Shown piece by piece: positions 46,753-57,111 of a stretch of 64,000 nt of DNA. The DNA comes from CAWJMN01 sp963844055 (GTDB lineage: Bacteria > Planctomycetota > Planctomycetia > Pirellulales > Pirellulaceae). The notes beneath the pieces are model-generated. The model was not told the origin of the DNA, searched no databases, and was given only the letters and a program-made list of their open reading frames with translations. Each line of letters begins with the position of its first letter. The first letter of the stretch is position 1. Made by a program: the position numbers and the translations under genes. The stretch is taken from assembly GCA_963844055.1 (NCBI GenBank), contig CAWJMN010000001.1, positions 3,100,001 through 3,164,000 of the forward strand, written 5' to 3'.

Positions 46753-47847
46753 ATGTTGCACACCACCGTTTACCGCCGATTTGCGTGTTCTGTCTTTGCT
46801 GCGATCTTTGCTTGGTTGGCCGCAAGTGCGGCTGCCTTTGCAGATGCCCCCGATCTGGCTGCACTAAGTAGCGACCCCGATTTTTCCCTCCAGGGGGAAT
46901 ACGCAGGCAGTTGCTACATGCCCGGCATTGGCCATGAATACGTTGGATTGCAAGTGGTCGCGCAAGGTGACAACCGATTCCTTGCGGTGCGATATCGGGG
47001 CGGCTTACCAGGGGCGGGTTGGGATGGACTGCTGAAGGAAAACCTTACCGGTGAACGTGCCGGAGAAGTTCTTACACTCAGCGGTGCCGCGCAAAAGATC
47101 GAGATTCAAAAGGGAATCGCAACCCTTCGCGATCCCCAAGGCAATCCTCTGGGAACGCTCAAAAAACTAGAACGGGTTAGCCCGCTGATGGGTCGTCCTG
47201 CGCCAGCGGGTGCCACGGTCCTTTATGGAAGCCAGCCTCACAGTCCTACCGATGCGTTTGCCTCGGCAAAACATTCGCCGGAAGGTTGGCTGGCCGCTGG
47301 CGCTCTGATGAAAATGCCGGTGCAAGACTTTCAGCTTCACTTGGAATTTCGTACCCCCTTCATGCCAAATGCTCGTGGACAAGGGCGCGGCAATAGCGGC
47401 GTCTATATTCAGCAACGCTACGAAGTCCAGATCTTGGATTCGTTTGGACTGGAAGGAATCGAAAACGAGTGCGGCTCGCTCTATCGCCAACGCCGTCCCG
47501 AGTTGAACATGTGCCTTCCCCCAATGAGTTGGCAGACCTATGACATCGTCTTTACGGCGCCGCGCTTTCATGTCGACAACACCACCAAGGCACAAAATGC
47601 TTTGATCACGGTTTGGCATAATGGCGTTGCCATCCACTGCCAACGAGAGGTCTATGCCAAGACCGGCGGTGGAAAACCCGAAAGCCCGATGCCGCTTCCC
47701 ATCAACTTTCAAGACCACAATGACAAGGTGGTGTTTCGCAACATTTGGATTTTGCCTTTGACGGGCGAGAACTGCGCTGCCGAGGGTGAAGCATCCTGCC
47801 GCACACCGTTTTTGCGTCGCGGATTGCTTCGTCCTGTCTGTCCGTAG
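46753..47847 (+). CDS. DUF1080 secreted protein, long form
   Basis: 364 residues. The signal peptide is FACSVFAAIFAWLAASAAAFA. An N-terminal domain of about 150 residues (DFSLQGEYAGSCYMPGIGHE, GLQVVAQGDNRFLAVRYRGG) has the look of a beta sandwich seen before DUF1080 in this phylum. The DUF1080 domain follows at about 185-340: DFQLHLEFRTPFMP, GNSGVYIQQRYEVQILDSFG, MSWQTYDIVFTAPRF and FQDHNDKVVFRNIWILPL. The last 25 residues are unusually Cys/Arg-rich and may be an extension without function. It is distinct from the short form at 32340. Confidence 0.85.
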   Translation: MLHTTVYRRFACSVFAAIFAWLAASAAAFADAPDLAALSSDPDFSLQGEYAGSCYMPGIGHEYVGLQVVAQGDNRFLAVRYRGGLPGAGWDGLLKENLTGERAGEVLTLSGAAQKIEIQKGIATLRDPQGNPLGTLKKLERVSPLMGRPAPAGATVLYGSQPHSPTDAFASAKHSPEGWLAAGALMKMPVQDFQLHLEFRTPFMPNARGQGRGNSGVYIQQRYEVQILDSFGLEGIENECGSLYRQRRPELNMCLPPMSWQTYDIVFTAPRFHVDNTTKAQNALITVWHNGVAIHCQREVYAKTGGGKPESPMPLPINFQDHNDKVVFRNIWILPLTGENCAAEGEASCRTPFLRRGLLRPVCP

Positions 47848-47993
47848 CATTGCAGTAGGCAATTCGCCGACAATCTTTGGTTGGATAATCGCAGTTTTTT
47901 GACATCGTGCCGAGATTCGGTACGATGATGTCATTGACTTCCGCTTGGGAAGGCTGACCACGCCCCCACACAGCCAAGGTTTCGGAACTGCCC

Positions 47994-48524
47994 ATGCACC
48001 GATTCATTTGCCGTCTATCGCTGGCATTGTTGCTATTGGCTGCAGGTGCAAGCGTTGCCGCAGAAAAGCCCCCCGTCCTTAAGCCGGGACAAGATGACGT
48101 TACTCGTCACCTCGCTACCCGTGCCAAAGATGGAGACCGAAGCTCATTGCGTGATGCCTCCGGAAGATCGATTGGCAGCGCCTCCACCTCAGGTAACACC
48201 ACGACCTTTCGTGACAGCAGCGGACGGACGCTCGGCACCGCCACAAAATCTGGCTCCACAACAACCTTTCGAGATAGCAGTGGTCGCTCCGTAGGAAGTG
48301 CAAACACCAGCGGCAACCAAACCACCTTTCGAGATTCCAGCGGTCGATCGACCGGCAGTTCCAGCCGGCAAGGGACGCAAGAAACGTTTCGCGATTCTTC
48401 CGGCCGTTCGCATGGCTCAGCCCAGGAAAGCCCTTCGCAAACGACCTATCGCAGCAGCGCCGGTCGTTCAACGGGAACCTCTTCGACCACTTCGCGCTTC
48501 AGTGGTTCTGCCAAAAAGAAATAG
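47994..48524 (+). CDS. Secreted protein of six 20-residue tandem repeats
   Basis: 176 residues. The signal peptide is SLALLLLAAGASVAAE, then a short linker. From residue 53 six repeats of exactly 20 residues run to 172: consensus R-D-S-S-G-R-S-x-G-S-A-x-x-S-G-N-x-T-T-F. Repeats 1-5 keep RD(A/S)SGR and the aromatic end; the sixth is degenerate and is followed by AKKK. A run of short beta-strands with turns at SGR and SGN is likely, forming an elongated beta structure. The family is not firmly recognised. It stands alone between two secreted-protein genes. Confidence 0.75.
   Translation: MHRFICRLSLALLLLAAGASVAAEKPPVLKPGQDDVTRHLATRAKDGDRSSLRDASGRSIGSASTSGNTTTFRDSSGRTLGTATKSGSTTTFRDSSGRSVGSANTSGNQTTFRDSSGRSTGSSSRQGTQETFRDSSGRSHGSAQESPSQTTYRSSAGRSTGTSSTTSRFSGSAKKK
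48150..48509 (+). repeat. Tandem 60-bp coding repeat, six copies
   Basis: Six head-to-tail units of 60 bases coding for the 20-residue repeats. Units 2-4 are the most alike at the DNA level around the Phe-Arg-Asp-Ser-Ser-Gly-Arg codons. Confidence 0.85.
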
Positions 48525-48687
48525 GGACGCTGGTAAGCACCCGCGACGGTGATGGGAGCTAGGCATCGCATAAAAAGTCTTGCTTGCGGCCCAACTTTTT
48601 GTGGAACTTGCCACTTAGGTTTGATAAGGTGACGGCGTTGGCTTGCATCTTCCCGCCAGTGTTCCCTCCCACCTCATTAGGCCCGCC

Positions 48688-50688
48688 ATGAAAAAGTGCT
48701 TGCTTGTTCTTGCGGTATTGCTGTGCATCCCATCTGCCACTTGGGGACAAGAGGCTGCCGCCAAGCCTACGCCTGAGTCAGACTGGACTGCCGTTCTCAA
48801 TACTGAAATCGCCGGCGGACCACCGGAACTCATGCTGAATCGCTATTTGCTAAATCAGATTGCCGACGCCGAACAAAAAATCATTGCTACCTCGCAAACG
48901 CTTGATACTCCAGAAAAACTACAAGCTTGGCAGCAGAAACTGCGTAAGCACTTCCTCGAGTCGCTTGGAGATTTTCCTGAGCGGACACCACTAAACGCCC
49001 GCTCAACCGGTGTCGTTGATCGCGGCAGCTATCGCGTGGAAAAGGTCCTCTTTGAAAGCCGTCCCCATCACTATGTGACGGCAGCCCTCTTTCTTCCGAA
49101 TGAGAAAAAGTTTCCGCCGCCGTATCCGGGCGTCTTGGTTCCTTGTGGGCACAGCCAAACGGGCAAAGCCATCAACTTTTACCAGCGGGGTGGCGTGCTG
49201 GCGGCTTGCAATGGGCTGGCAGCTCTCGTTTACGATCCGATCGACCAAGGGGAACGGATGCAGCAGGTCGATGAACAAGGGAAGTTCGCCCATTTCGGCG
49301 TGGGTGGGCACAACAAGATTGGCGTTAGCGCACAATTGCTTGGATGGAATACCGCAACGTTTCGCATTTGGGACGGCATGAGGGCTGTCGATTATTTGAC
49401 TTCACGGTCCGACATTGATCCCAAGCGGATCGGCTGCATGGGAAATAGTGGCGGCGGAACGCTCACGACTTACCTCACCGCACTAGAGCCTCGGATCATT
49501 GCTGCTTCACCGAACTGCTACATCACAACGCTTTCGCGAGTTTGCAGCACGATTGGCCCTCAAGACGCCGAGCAAAATATCTTTGGGCAAATGGCCTTTG
49601 GCATGGACCATGCCGACATGCTCCTCATGCGGGCCCCAACCCCCATTCGGATCGGCGCTGCGCAGCAGGACTTCTTCCCGATTCAAGGTGCGCGCGAAGC
49701 ATTCACCCGTTCGCACGATGTCATGACCAAACTTGGCTTTGAAAACCACATCACACTCACCGAGGATGTCGGCCAGCATGGCTGGTCAGAGCCACTACGA
49801 ATGGCATCCACCCAATGGATGTCGAAATGGCTACGCAAAGTCGAGGAGATTGAGCAGCCACCTCTGGAGGATATGGGAATTCCCGACGCGGCGATCCAAG
49901 TGACTGAGCGCGGGCAAACGATGTTGATTCCAGGCGCACGCTCCGCCTACGACATCATGCGAGACGAACTAGCGATCCTTGAAAAGGCTCGCCAGTCAAA
50001 GACCGCAAGCGAACTTCAGCAGGCAGTCCGCCGCCGTGCTGGCATTCGCCCCCTTCAAGCCATTCCCGCGGCACAAGTAGCAGAGCGAGGCAAAATCTCG
50101 CGCAATTGGGGAACCATTCGCAAGCTCACCTTGGAAGTAACGCCAAGCGTACTATTGCCCGGCATTGTTTTGGAGCCATCCAAGCCGCAAGGAGAACCGA
50201 TCGTATTTCTCCATGGAATGGGCAAGCCTGCCGCAACAACAGAACTCGAAACGCTTGCCAAAAGTGGCCGAGTCGTTCTGGCCGTCGACCTTTCTGGTTT
50301 AGGCGAAACACAAGGCTGCAAACAACCGTTCTACGGATCAAATGCCAAGGATGAGCCTGACTCGGTCATTGCCTATTTGCTCGGTCGCTCGATGGCTGGC
50401 ATCCGCGCGGAAGACTTGCTTGCTTGCACGCGATGGCTTGCCGAAGAGCGAAAGTGCAAAGCAGTAGAACTTCATGCGGTTTCATGGGCCGTTACGCCCG
50501 CGCTGCATGCGGCAGTATCCGAGCCTTCCCTTTTCAGCAGCGTGCATCTTTCGGATACGCCGCCAGCTTGGTCGAAGGTGATCCAAACTGCAGACCGGCA
50601 TCGCTTTTCAGATATCGTGCATGGAGCGCTGCGAGACTATGACCTGCCCGACCTGGCCAAAGCGGTGTCAGCAACTCAAAACCATTAG
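48688..50688 (+). CDS. Secreted alpha/beta hydrolase, acetyl-xylan-esterase-like
   Basis: 666 residues from ATG 48688. A signal peptide (LLVLAVLLCIPSATWGQE) precedes a first alpha/beta hydrolase domain. Seen are PGVLVPCGHSQTGKAINFYQ, ALVYDPIDQGERMQ, the nucleophile elbow GCMGNSGGGTLTTYL (Ser), an acid region before IRIGAAQQDFFPIQGA, and the His of EDVGQHGWSEPLR. This fits the AXE/CE7-like "acetylxylan esterase" family common in planctomycetes. From about 450 a second domain begins with VLLPGIVLEPSKPQGEPIVF and contains VVLAVDLSGLGETQG. It looks like a second hydrolase fold without a clear triad. The substrate is unknown. Confidence 0.82.
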   Translation: MKKCLLVLAVLLCIPSATWGQEAAAKPTPESDWTAVLNTEIAGGPPELMLNRYLLNQIADAEQKIIATSQTLDTPEKLQAWQQKLRKHFLESLGDFPERTPLNARSTGVVDRGSYRVEKVLFESRPHHYVTAALFLPNEKKFPPPYPGVLVPCGHSQTGKAINFYQRGGVLAACNGLAALVYDPIDQGERMQQVDEQGKFAHFGVGGHNKIGVSAQLLGWNTATFRIWDGMRAVDYLTSRSDIDPKRIGCMGNSGGGTLTTYLTALEPRIIAASPNCYITTLSRVCSTIGPQDAEQNIFGQMAFGMDHADMLLMRAPTPIRIGAAQQDFFPIQGAREAFTRSHDVMTKLGFENHITLTEDVGQHGWSEPLRMASTQWMSKWLRKVEEIEQPPLEDMGIPDAAIQVTERGQTMLIPGARSAYDIMRDELAILEKARQSKTASELQQAVRRRAGIRPLQAIPAAQVAERGKISRNWGTIRKLTLEVTPSVLLPGIVLEPSKPQGEPIVFLHGMGKPAATTELETLAKSGRVVLAVDLSGLGETQGCKQPFYGSNAKDEPDSVIAYLLGRSMAGIRAEDLLACTRWLAEERKCKAVELHAVSWAVTPALHAAVSEPSLFSSVHLSDTPPAWSKVIQTADRHRFSDIVHGALRDYDLPDLAKAVSATQNH

Positions 50689-50710
50689 GCCATCATGATC
50701 CGAAAGGGGC

Positions 50711-51748
50711 TTAGCCTTGGCTGAGCTTGGCGAGCTTCGCAAGAAGGTCGCGTGCCTTGCCGCTATCGATCGCTTCTGCCGCTTGTGAGGCACCGGTAGA
50801 AAGCGAGTCGACCGTTCCTGCCACAAATAGCGCTGCGGCCGAATTCAAAACTACCACATCTCGTGGAGCACCCGGCTCACCACGCAAGATTCGTGAAATC
50901 AGCGATGCGCTTTGCTGCGGGCCGTCGACGAGCATCGACTCGCGGCCTTGCGGCGCGATGCCGAACAGTTCTGGAGTCCAAACATGAGAAACCTGCTTCC
51001 CGGGAGTTACTTCGATCGAGTAGGTCTCGCCGGATAGCGTCACTTCATCCATGCCGTCTTCACCACAAACGACAAAGGCTCGCTCGATTGGCAGCCGTGC
51101 CAAAGCGCCGGCAAGCAGCGAATGTGCCGCACGCTTTCCAACTCCGAGGATCTGAAAAGATGCACCTGCTGGATTGCAGAGTGGTCCCAGCAAATTGAAG
51201 ATCGTAGGTACGCCTAGTTGCTTACGAACGGCCGATACGTTTTTCATGGCCGGGTGAAGCTGCGGCGCAAAGCAAAAGCAGATCCCCAGATCATCCAAAC
51301 AGCGTTCCACAACTTCTAATGGCGCGGAGATATTGACGCCTAGCTCTGCAAGTACATCTGCCGATCCCGTGCGGCTGGTGATACTTCGGTTGCCATGCTT
51401 GGCAACTGGAACACCAGCGGCTGCCGTCACGATCGCAGCTGCTGTACTGATGTTAAAGGTGCCACCACCATCGCCGCCGGTCCCACACGTATCCAAAAGG
51501 CCGACACGATGGGACTTGATCGGCGTCATCGCAGCACGCATCGCAAGCGCGGCACCGGCCAACTCATCCACGGTCTCTCCTTTGGACTTGAGAGCCAGAA
51601 GCAACTCGCCCATCGTCGATTCCGAAACCTCGCCGCGCATCATCGCGCCAATGACCAATTGCATCGTCGATTGATCGAGGTGAATTCCCGATTGAACTTG
51701 ATGTAACGCATCGACCACAACAATCGCATCACCAACACCCATGGCCAT
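50711..51748 (-). CDS. trpD: Anthranilate phosphoribosyltransferase
   Basis: 345 residues, the standard length. The enzyme joins anthranilate and PRPP in tryptophan synthesis. Diagnostic are LLDTCGTGGDGGGTFNIST (PRPP-binding glycine loop), GVPVAKHGNRSITSRTGSAD, the FAPQLHPAMKNVSAVRKQLG segment with the anthranilate-binding residues, and FNLLGPLCNPAG. A helical N-terminal domain holds DQSTMQLVIGAMMRGE. No other trp genes are beside it. It lies downstream of tsaB on the same strand with an 82-base gap. Confidence 0.95.
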   Translation of the reverse strand: MAMGVGDAIVVVDALHQVQSGIHLDQSTMQLVIGAMMRGEVSESTMGELLLALKSKGETVDELAGAALAMRAAMTPIKSHRVGLLDTCGTGGDGGGTFNISTAAAIVTAAAGVPVAKHGNRSITSRTGSADVLAELGVNISAPLEVVERCLDDLGICFCFAPQLHPAMKNVSAVRKQLGVPTIFNLLGPLCNPAGASFQILGVGKRAAHSLLAGALARLPIERAFVVCGEDGMDEVTLSGETYSIEVTPGKQVSHVWTPELFGIAPQGRESMLVDGPQQSASLISRILRGEPGAPRDVVVLNSAAALFVAGTVDSLSTGASQAAEAIDSGKARDLLAKLAKLSQG

Positions 51749-51830
51749 CTATCCCTTTTTCGTTCTCGACGCGCGGAGGTTTCGTTTGTTTATTTGCTTC
51801 GGCTGGCGTTTGGTTCTAAAGCCCATTTTG

Positions 51831-52574
51831 TTACACGCCACCGCGCTGGCTTGCCTTCTCTTCGGCGGCACTGGCACGGACGTAGTGCGGCATCAGCGCA
51901 AACGGATCGCCAACCGCTCCCGCTTTCCACTGAGCCAGGCCCAGCCGTCCGACCGTCGTTGCCTGAGGCTCCCAAACATCGTCACTGGCAACAAGCACCC
52001 CGCTAGGAACTTTCGCCGCCAAAGTTGCCAAGGGAGGGCCAGCGACGATCCGGCCAGGAACAAGCTCACCCAGCCATTGGTCACGTCCCACGATCCGCGG
52101 ACCATCGCCGGCGGGGGTCAGTTCCGTAAAAGGTGTTCCTTGTTGCCAAGAAAATCTTTCCATAAAAATCTCTTGACGCTGAGCATCGAGGACCGCCTCG
52201 ACCTCAACCACCCTATTCCCCGCATTCCTCCTCATCACGTTCAACCCGCCCAAAGCCTGCATGGCGATCACTTGCAAGGTAGAGACCCCAACGGAGGGGC
52301 ACTTCCAGCAATATGCCAGCATCTTAATGGCTGATATTCCAACGCGGAGCCCCGTAAATGAGCCAGGACCGCTTGTCACGCAAACCAGCCCAATGCCTTG
52401 GTCTCGCACGCCGGGTGCGGCCAGGACCGTCTCCAGCGTTTTAAAGAGGGATTTGGCGGAACGCTCACCCGCTGGCAGTCGTTCGCAGGCCAATACCTCT
52501 GGCCCGGCAGGTTGGTCGCTCAACAAGGCAACAGACCCCTCCGAAGAGGAGCTTTCAATGGCGAGGACAAACAA
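51831..52574 (-). CDS. tsaB: tRNA threonylcarbamoyladenosine biosynthesis protein TsaB
   Basis: 247 residues. TsaB is the ASKHA-fold partner of TsaD in making the t6A37 modification of ANN-decoding tRNAs. The N-terminus FVLAIESSSSEGSVALL and the dimer-interface segment VTSGPGSFTGLRVGISAIKM are typical. The length fits. The start is TTG at 52574, with AAGGA seven bases upstream; no ATG is available. The C-terminal part is variable (HYVRASAAEEK). It is followed by trpD on the same strand, probably co-transcribed. Confidence 0.92.
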   Translation of the reverse strand: MFVLAIESSSSEGSVALLSDQPAGPEVLACERLPAGERSAKSLFKTLETVLAAPGVRDQGIGLVCVTSGPGSFTGLRVGISAIKMLAYCWKCPSVGVSTLQVIAMQALGGLNVMRRNAGNRVVEVEAVLDAQRQEIFMERFSWQQGTPFTELTPAGDGPRIVGRDQWLGELVPGRIVAGPPLATLAAKVPSGVLVASDDVWEPQATTVGRLGLAQWKAGAVGDPFALMPHYVRASAAEEKASQRGGV

Positions 52575-52992
52575 ACCCGAATCCTTTTGACAAGTTGCGA
52601 TGTCTGCGTCGAAGATTGAGACAAAACCGAGCGGGCTCGGAATCCTTGGAATGGCATAACACCACGAGGCGATAGCTGCTTATATCCTTGACCAAACCCT
52701 TTATGCTGCTTAGACTTCCAGATCGTCACGACGAAGGAAAATGAGCCGAATACCGTTCGGTTAGTGGGCTAATTTTGATCGTTGTTGGCAAGTGGATCGT
52801 AATTTTGGGAAAGCGTTCCCGCAATTAAGGGTATCCTTATACAAACTCGATTGTAGTCGCGGCACCGCTTTTGTTAACAAGAGGTGGCATTCGACCCTTC
52901 GACGGCCATGACTTGCGTGGCCCGGACGGCAAGAGCTATGCCTGTTTTATTGGGCGGGTGCTTGAAGACTTTTTCGGTGGAAGGCATAGGAC
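52575..52992. other. Intergenic region
   Basis: About 420 bases between divergent tsaB and the phosphoesterase genes. A small inverted repeat (GGGAAAGC/GCGTTCCC, about 52809-52822) is present. No gene and no firm promoter were seen. Confidence 0.4.
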
Positions 52993-53745
<753 letters not shown>

Positions 53746-53777
53746 AGTGCATGCCAGTCTGACTTGAGGAAACGCAA

Positions 53778-54527
53778 TTGAAGCGGGCGATTCTTAGCGA
53801 TATCCACGGCAATCTGGAAGCACTCCATGCGGTGCTCGATGATGCGCGCGCTCAGCAAGTAGAAGAGATCTATTGCCTGGGCGATATCGTTGGCTACGGC
53901 CCCAACCCGCGTGAATGCGTGGACTTGGTGATGGGATTCAATCGCGTCATCCTCGGAAACCACGACCAAGGGGCGCTGTACGACTCCGAAGGATTTAGCA
54001 GTGGTGCCGAGCGAGCCATCTTTTGGACGCGTCAACAGCTAGAAGATCCCAACGCTGATCCGGAGCAAACTGCCAAGCGTTGGACCTTCCTGAATGAGCT
54101 GCCACGCACGCTCAAAGAAGGCGACCTGCTGTTTGTGCATGGGTCTGCCAGAAACCCGCTCAATGAATATGTCTTTCCAGAAGACATCTACAACCTGCGA
54201 AAACTAGAACGCATCTTCGCACTGGTTCCCCACTTTTGCTTCCAGGGACATACGCATGTTCCCGGAGTCTTTACCGAAGATGGACGTTTCCTCAGCCCGG
54301 ATGAAATCCATGGCCGCTTTCCGCTCGGTGCGGGGAAGGCCCTGTTCAATGTGGGAAGCGTGGGACAACCTCGTGATGGCGACCCTCGCAGTTGCTACAT
54401 CATTCTTACGGACGAAGCGGTGGAATACCGCCGCGTAGCTTATCCGTTTGAAAAGACCATGGAAAAGATATTGAAGGTTCCTGAGCTCGATCCCTTCTTG
54501 GCCCAAAGACTTCGTGAAGGCCGCTAA
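53778..54527 (+). CDS. Metallophosphoesterase, second of a tandem pair
   Basis: 249 residues from TTG 53778, with GAGGA seven bases before. The motifs are the same as in the first copy: AILSDIHGNLEALHAVL, CLGDIVGYGPNPRECVD, VILGNHDQGALYD, LLFVHGSARNPLNEYVFPED, FQGHTHVPGVFTED and NVGSVGQPRDGDPRS. The two proteins are alike along nearly the whole length but no longer close at the DNA level, so the duplication is old. The non-ATG starts of both suggest low or controlled translation. Confidence 0.9.
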   Translation: MKRAILSDIHGNLEALHAVLDDARAQQVEEIYCLGDIVGYGPNPRECVDLVMGFNRVILGNHDQGALYDSEGFSSGAERAIFWTRQQLEDPNADPEQTAKRWTFLNELPRTLKEGDLLFVHGSARNPLNEYVFPEDIYNLRKLERIFALVPHFCFQGHTHVPGVFTEDGRFLSPDEIHGRFPLGAGKALFNVGSVGQPRDGDPRSCYIILTDEAVEYRRVAYPFEKTMEKILKVPELDPFLAQRLREGR

Positions 54528-54690
54528 AGCTTGGCCGAACACGTCGTCTGTCAGCTCGAACCTTACATTTTGGAAAACCAAAGACTACAAATCCCCTTCA
54601 ACACAATAGATTGCATTCCCGGACGAATCGCTGACGAAGGCCGATGGCCTAAACGTAGTACCGGGGAAGTTCGGAAAGGTTTGATCGCGC

Positions 54691-57072
54691 GTGGAACGTA
54701 GACACCTGATCTTTATCGTCTTGGCAAGCTTGCTTTTGGCAGGCCAAATTGCCTTGCGTACTTACTTCGCCCCACCTGCCCCTGATGCCGATGCCGCCGC
54801 CGAAGTGGCCAATGACAAAGAGGCCGGCGACAAGGAGAAGGACGCGGATGCCAAGCAAACGGCTGACGCCCAGCCTGGCGCCGCAGACAAACCTGCCGAA
54901 GGGGCTGCTGCCAATGCTGCCGCACCTACGGTGAATCCTGGCGAAGCTGCCCCAGCGATTTCCGCACTTCCTGCTGAGCCTGTTACGCCACGGGAACGGG
55001 TGACGATTGGCTCTGCCGACCCTAGCGCGACAAATCCGTACGGCCTTTTGATCACGCTTGACAGCCTTGGCGCTTCGATCGAACGGGCTGAAATCAGCAG
55101 CGTTAAATATCGCGATATCGACGAAAAAAGCGGCTACCTAGGAAACCTCTCCCTCGTTGCTACCAAGAAGGGATTGCGAGTTGGTGTTGTCGGCGCGGGC
55201 ACACCTGCCGCGCTGGCCACTTCCGAAGGCATGGGAGAGCAAGCGGGACTGCAAAAGGGAGATCTCATTCTCGCTGCTGATGGCAACCCGCTGTTCATGC
55301 CTTTGGATTTGGAGCAGTACCTTCGTGCGAAGACCAAGCCTGGCAATACGCTGCAACTGAAGGTCGAGCGGACGCGCGATGAAAAGTCGCAAGAGCTGCT
55401 ATTTACGGCTAAGCTCACTCGCTATCCCGTCTCGATCATTCGGCCGGAATCCCATTCGTATACTCGCAAAGATGGTTCCAGCTTTGATGACCCTCGCCCT
55501 GATCCTAACTCGCTGCGGATGAAGTTGGACCATGTTTTAGGGCAAGGAGTTACAAGTGGTGAAGAAGAGCTTCGCGCATTCCCTTCGCTCCAGTCGATGA
55601 ACTGGACGGTGGCCAAGCAAACCGCTGACACGGTGGAGTTTGCTGCCGACCTGGGCGACTCCGCATTTGCCAAAATTGGCAAGACCGGAAGCCTGCGTGT
55701 GGTGAAGCGTTACCGCCTGACGCCGCACGAGGGTGATCATTCGCAGCGGTATTCGCTGTCACTAGAAATTGAATTCCAGAACACCAGCAAAGCGGTTCTG
55801 CCCCTTTCGTATCGCTTGGATGGCCCACGTGGATTGCCGCTAGAAGGCTCTTGGTATTCCAACAAGCTGCATCCCGAAATGTGGAAGATGGCCGGCGCTC
55901 GCGACGTGGTCTGGAAGCTCAAAGACCGCAACCATCACCTCGTCAGCAGCTCAACGGTGCATAGCGAAGCGATGAAGGCTCGCAAAGACAAGAAGCGATC
56001 TTACGATTATTCGCTGCTGGAAAATGGCCAACCTTCGGAACTCGAGTATGTGGGTGTTGATTGCCAATTCTTTTCGGCCGTCATTAAGCCCGTTTCCTCA
56101 GAGAAGCAAACCCTTGTCTTCCGCGATGCTTCGGCACGTCCCGCAGAACCGCATTTCGAATTGATTGACCCCAAGCGGGTCAAGACGATGAACAACTCGT
56201 TCCAATTGGCGACGGAAATCGTTTCGATCCCAGCCGGCGAAAATGCCACGCATCAATACGACCTGTTTCTGGGCCCCAAAGATCCCGAAACCCTGGAGGC
56301 GTATGGCCTGCACGAGCTAATTGAATATGGCTGGTCGTTTGCAGCCTATCCGGCAAAAGTTTTGCGCGGCGTTTTGCATTTGCTGCATGCTGTGGTGCGT
56401 AACTATGGGCTGGCGATTATCTTGCTCACCATCATCGTGCGGCTGGGAATGCTTCCGCTCAGCTTGAAGCAAGCCCGTAGCACCGCGCTGATGCAATTGC
56501 TACAGCCAGAGATTGCCAAGATCAAGGAAAAGTACAAAGACAACACCGAGAAGCTCAACAAGGCCACGTGGGAACTGTACGCCAAGTACAAGTTCAATCC
56601 GTTTGGTGGTTGCTTGCTGGTCTTCATCCAGTTGCCAATCTTCATCGGGCTTTATCGCTGCTTGTCGGTCGATATCGACCTTCGTGATGCCGCGTTAATT
56701 CCCGGCCTGGAATGGTGCTCGAATCTGGCTGGGCCAGATGCTCTGTTCTTTTGGAAGCCGTTTACTTGGGCGGTGATCTCGGACGAGTTCCATGGCTATT
56801 TTGGCCCTTACTTCAACGTCCTGCCGATCATCACCTCCAGCTTGTTCATCATTCAGCAGAAGATGTTCACGCCACCTCCAACCGATGAACAGTCCGAGAT
56901 GCAACAGAAGGTCATGATGTTCATGACGGCCTTCATGGGCATCATGTTTTTCAAAGTGCCGGCTGGGTTGTGCTTGTACTTTATCACCTCCAGCATCTGG
57001 GGCATTGCTGAACGCAAGCTGCTTAAGATGCCACAGATCGAGGGTGCGATTCAGCGGTCGATCAAGAAGTAA
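54691..57072 (+). CDS. yidC: Membrane protein insertase YidC with an internal PDZ-like domain
   Basis: 793 residues from GTG 54691, with GGAAAGG ten bases upstream; typical YidC is 550-650. An N-terminal membrane span (LIFIVLASLLLAGQIALRTY) precedes an acidic/Ala-rich linker. Residues about 155-235 look like a PDZ domain (GMGEQAGLQKGDLILAADGN and the following helix-strand). The periplasmic beta-sandwich then runs to about 555. The C-terminal insertase core has NYGLAIILLTIIVRLGMLPL, FNPFGGCLLVFIQLPIFIGL, YRCLSVDIDLRDAALI and AFMGIMFFKVPAGLCLYFIT. YidC inserts and folds inner membrane proteins with or without Sec. mnmE follows, the classical order. Confidence 0.93.
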   Translation: MERRHLIFIVLASLLLAGQIALRTYFAPPAPDADAAAEVANDKEAGDKEKDADAKQTADAQPGAADKPAEGAAANAAAPTVNPGEAAPAISALPAEPVTPRERVTIGSADPSATNPYGLLITLDSLGASIERAEISSVKYRDIDEKSGYLGNLSLVATKKGLRVGVVGAGTPAALATSEGMGEQAGLQKGDLILAADGNPLFMPLDLEQYLRAKTKPGNTLQLKVERTRDEKSQELLFTAKLTRYPVSIIRPESHSYTRKDGSSFDDPRPDPNSLRMKLDHVLGQGVTSGEEELRAFPSLQSMNWTVAKQTADTVEFAADLGDSAFAKIGKTGSLRVVKRYRLTPHEGDHSQRYSLSLEIEFQNTSKAVLPLSYRLDGPRGLPLEGSWYSNKLHPEMWKMAGARDVVWKLKDRNHHLVSSSTVHSEAMKARKDKKRSYDYSLLENGQPSELEYVGVDCQFFSAVIKPVSSEKQTLVFRDASARPAEPHFELIDPKRVKTMNNSFQLATEIVSIPAGENATHQYDLFLGPKDPETLEAYGLHELIEYGWSFAAYPAKVLRGVLHLLHAVVRNYGLAIILLTIIVRLGMLPLSLKQARSTALMQLLQPEIAKIKEKYKDNTEKLNKATWELYAKYKFNPFGGCLLVFIQLPIFIGLYRCLSVDIDLRDAALIPGLEWCSNLAGPDALFFWKPFTWAVISDEFHGYFGPYFNVLPIITSSLFIIQQKMFTPPPTDEQSEMQQKVMMFMTAFMGIMFFKVPAGLCLYFITSSIWGIAERKLLKMPQIEGAIQRSIKK

Positions 57073-57111
57073 GAGCGGTAGCTTCGGGCTTTTGCTCAGG
57101 CGTCATTCCCT

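Noticed and set aside
48150..48509. CRISPR-like array
   Set aside because: The 60-base units are contiguous in-frame coding repeats without spacers.
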